This document shows, piece by piece, positions 5,568-6,132 of a DNA stretch of 6,132 bases (within the stretch, counting starts at the first letter, position 1; every line of letters begins with the position of its first letter). The position numbers and the translations under genes were made by a program. The notes under the pieces were generated by a model. It was given only the letters and a program-made list of their open reading frames with translations. It searched no databases and was not told the DNA's origin. Source of the stretch: Selenomonadaceae bacterium (GTDB lineage Bacteria > Bacillota > Negativicutes > Selenomonadales > Selenomonadaceae); assembly GCA_017445435.1 (NCBI GenBank), contig JAFSUE010000313.1, forward strand, positions 1-6,132, given 5' to 3'.

Positions 5568-5899
5568 GCGAAATGTTGTTGATAAGCGACGATGCCGAAA
5601 AGTACGATAGCAATACCCATTGACACTTGGCTAGCCTTTTCGACCCAGTAATCTTGTTTATCCGTAAGATCAGCGTGGCGGCGAATGTACGTTGTAAGGA
5701 GCGACATTGTAAGCGCCGCGTACAAGCCGCGATTTAAATTGCTGAAGTACGACCAGCCGATAAGCATAAACAAAACTGTCACTACCAACACGATGACTAA
5801 GATATAATCTTTTTTGCCTTTTTCAGGTTTAGGACGATTAGATTTAGGTTGCTCCTTCGGCTGAATTTTTTTTAAAATTTTTTTATATTGACGTGCCAT
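5561..5899 (-). CDS. Small Lys-rich membrane protein of unknown function, first gene of the ter cluster
   Basis: 112 aa; I do not recognise the family. Residues 1-30 are very basic and rich in Lys, Pro and Gln (KKILKKIQPKEQPKS) and should face the cytoplasm by the positive-inside rule. Hydrophobic segments follow at about 32-51 (YILVIVLVVTVLFMLIGW), 57-71 (weaker, LNRGLYAALTMSLLTTYI) and 89-107 (ASQVSMGIAIVLFGIVAY), with a charged loop RRHADLTDKQDYW (73-85) between the last two. Start ATG at 5897-5899 has GGAGAT (5903-5908) close upstream. It is co-oriented with the terA-like and terD genes and ends 60 bp before the former, so a shared transcript is likely, and it may anchor or sense for the cytosolic Ter proteins; that is inference from position only. 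The coding call rests on the start site, hydrophobic pattern and absence of a better overlapping frame. Confidence 0.77.
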   Translation of the reverse strand: MARQYKKILKKIQPKEQPKSNRPKPEKGKKDYILVIVLVVTVLFMLIGWSYFSNLNRGLYAALTMSLLTTYIRRHADLTDKQDYWVEKASQVSMGIAIVLFGIVAYQQHFAD

Positions 5900-5910
5900 A
5901 ACATCTCCAT

Positions 5911-5938
5911 TTTAGCTTGTATCTAGTAGCTAGGGCGT
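5911..5938. repeat. Degenerate heptamer array upstream of the membrane protein gene
   Basis: Four blocks at a 7-bp spacing (TTTAGCT, TGTATCT, AGTAGCT, AGGGCGT), more diverged than the others. It lies between the ribosome binding site of the membrane protein gene and the composite motif at 5961-5989, so it would be in the 5' untranslated part of the ter transcript. Confidence 0.5.
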
Positions 5939-5956
5939 GTTGAATAAGTAATTTTT

Positions 5957-5984
5957 TTTATAAACTTCTTTTCTTTTGGCGCAA
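5957..5984 (-). promoter_or_regulatory. Weak candidate promoter of the ter cluster
   Basis: On the minus strand TTGCGC (5979-5984, 3/6 to a -35 box) and TATAAA (5957-5962, 5/6 to a -10 box) are 16 bases apart, about 58 bases before the ATG of the membrane protein gene. The same bases belong to a motif that also occurs at 2065-2096, where a promoter would make little sense (antisense to dus), so this is only a possibility. Confidence 0.22.
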
Positions 5985-5989
5985 ATTTA
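5961..5989 (-). repeat. Composite motif copy 2, inverted (AAATTT / GCGCCAAAAGAAAA / GTTTATA)
   Basis: Read on the minus strand, TAAATTT is followed by GCGCCAAAAGAAAA (5969-5982) and GAAGTTTATA. It matches copy 1 at 2065-2096 apart from three missing T, one substitution in the core and small changes after it. As in copy 1, a heptamer array lies immediately on the AAATTT side. Confidence 0.55.
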
Positions 5990-6017
5990 GTGAGTAGTCA
6001 GTAGTTAGTAGTGAGTA
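5990..6017. repeat. Heptamer tandem array, GTNAGTA type
   Basis: Four units in register: GTGAGTA, GTCAGTA, GTTAGTA, GTGAGTA. On the minus strand this reads TACTAAC/TACTCAC, the same family as the CTACTAA array at 3541-3568. Part of the gene-free right end (5900-6132). Confidence 0.85.
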
Positions 6018-6099
6018 GTTTAAACGTTTCACCGCGTCGTTGTGTTCACCAGCGTCCTACTTCACATGGCGCTAGAAATGCCGCTAATTACCTTTTTTT
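6018..6099. other. GC-richer spacer island with imperfect direct repeat
   Basis: An 82-bp non-coding block between two heptamer arrays. It has more G and C than the flanks and holds TTCACCGCGTC (6028-6038) and TTCACCAGCGTC (6045-6056), which differ by one inserted base. No start site or open frame of useful length and no strong hairpin was seen. It ends in a run of seven T. It could be the core of a dispersed intergenic element or the tail of a feature beyond the window. Confidence 0.35.
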
Positions 6100-6127
6100 C
6101 ATTACGCATTACGAATTACGCATTATA
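6100..6127. repeat. Heptamer tandem array, CATTACG type
   Basis: Four units in register: CATTACG twice, AATTACG, CATTATA, at the right edge of the window. The reverse complement CGTAATG is the unit of the array at 2030-2064. Confidence 0.82.
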
Positions 6128-6132
6128 AATAA

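Noticed and set aside
6068..6099. Possible terminator GGCGCTAGAAATGCC followed by T run
   Set aside because: Only three base pairs form (GGC/GCC) and the T run is 10 or more bases away from the stem.

Overview
The window suggests a moderately AT-rich bacterium with strong Shine-Dalgarno sites (AAAGGAG, GGAGG, GAAGGGAG), TTG and GTG as well as ATG starts, and K/N/F/I-rich proteins. With an LTA-synthase-like sulfatase, a free-standing HPt protein and a ter gene cluster, it looks most like a Firmicute, possibly Negativicutes (Selenomonadales). That placement is an inference from style and gene content, not a proof.

Layout: on the + strand there is an LTA-synthase/phosphoglycerol-transferase-type membrane sulfatase (54-2033). 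It converges on a minus-strand tRNA-dihydrouridine synthase (2092-3075). Divergent from that is a small orphan HPt phosphotransfer protein (3171-3509, +). It converges on a minus-strand three-gene cluster read from right to left: a small membrane protein (5561-5899), a two-domain TerD-TerA-like protein (4211-5500) and a stand-alone TerD (3566-4153). The three ter-region genes are co-oriented, 57-60 bp apart, and probably form one operon: two cytosolic TerD-superfamily proteins plus a small membrane partner, the kind of set tied to tellurite/chemical-stress or envelope stress responses. The LTA-like enzyme acts at the outer face of the cytoplasmic membrane; Dus modifies tRNA; HPt relays phosphate in an unseen signalling pathway.

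The most unusual signal is not a gene. Nearly every spacer, and one stretch inside a gene, carries degenerate tandem repeats with an exact 7-bp period. The unit sequences differ from place to place (AATTCTA, GTAATGC, CTACTAA, TTAGGTG, GTTAGTA, CATTACG) but the period is the same. Several arrays run in register into or up against stop codons, and one (2939-2973) lies in frame within dus, where it appears to add about 11 residues to a loop of the enzyme. A further composite motif (AAATTT...GYGCCAAAAGAAAA...GTTTATA) occurs twice in inverted orientation beside such arrays. No convincing rho-independent terminator, RNA gene, CRISPR array or insertion sequence was seen. The longest gene-free stretch is the right end (5900-6132), holding three heptad arrays, one composite motif and a short GC-richer island with an imperfect direct repeat.
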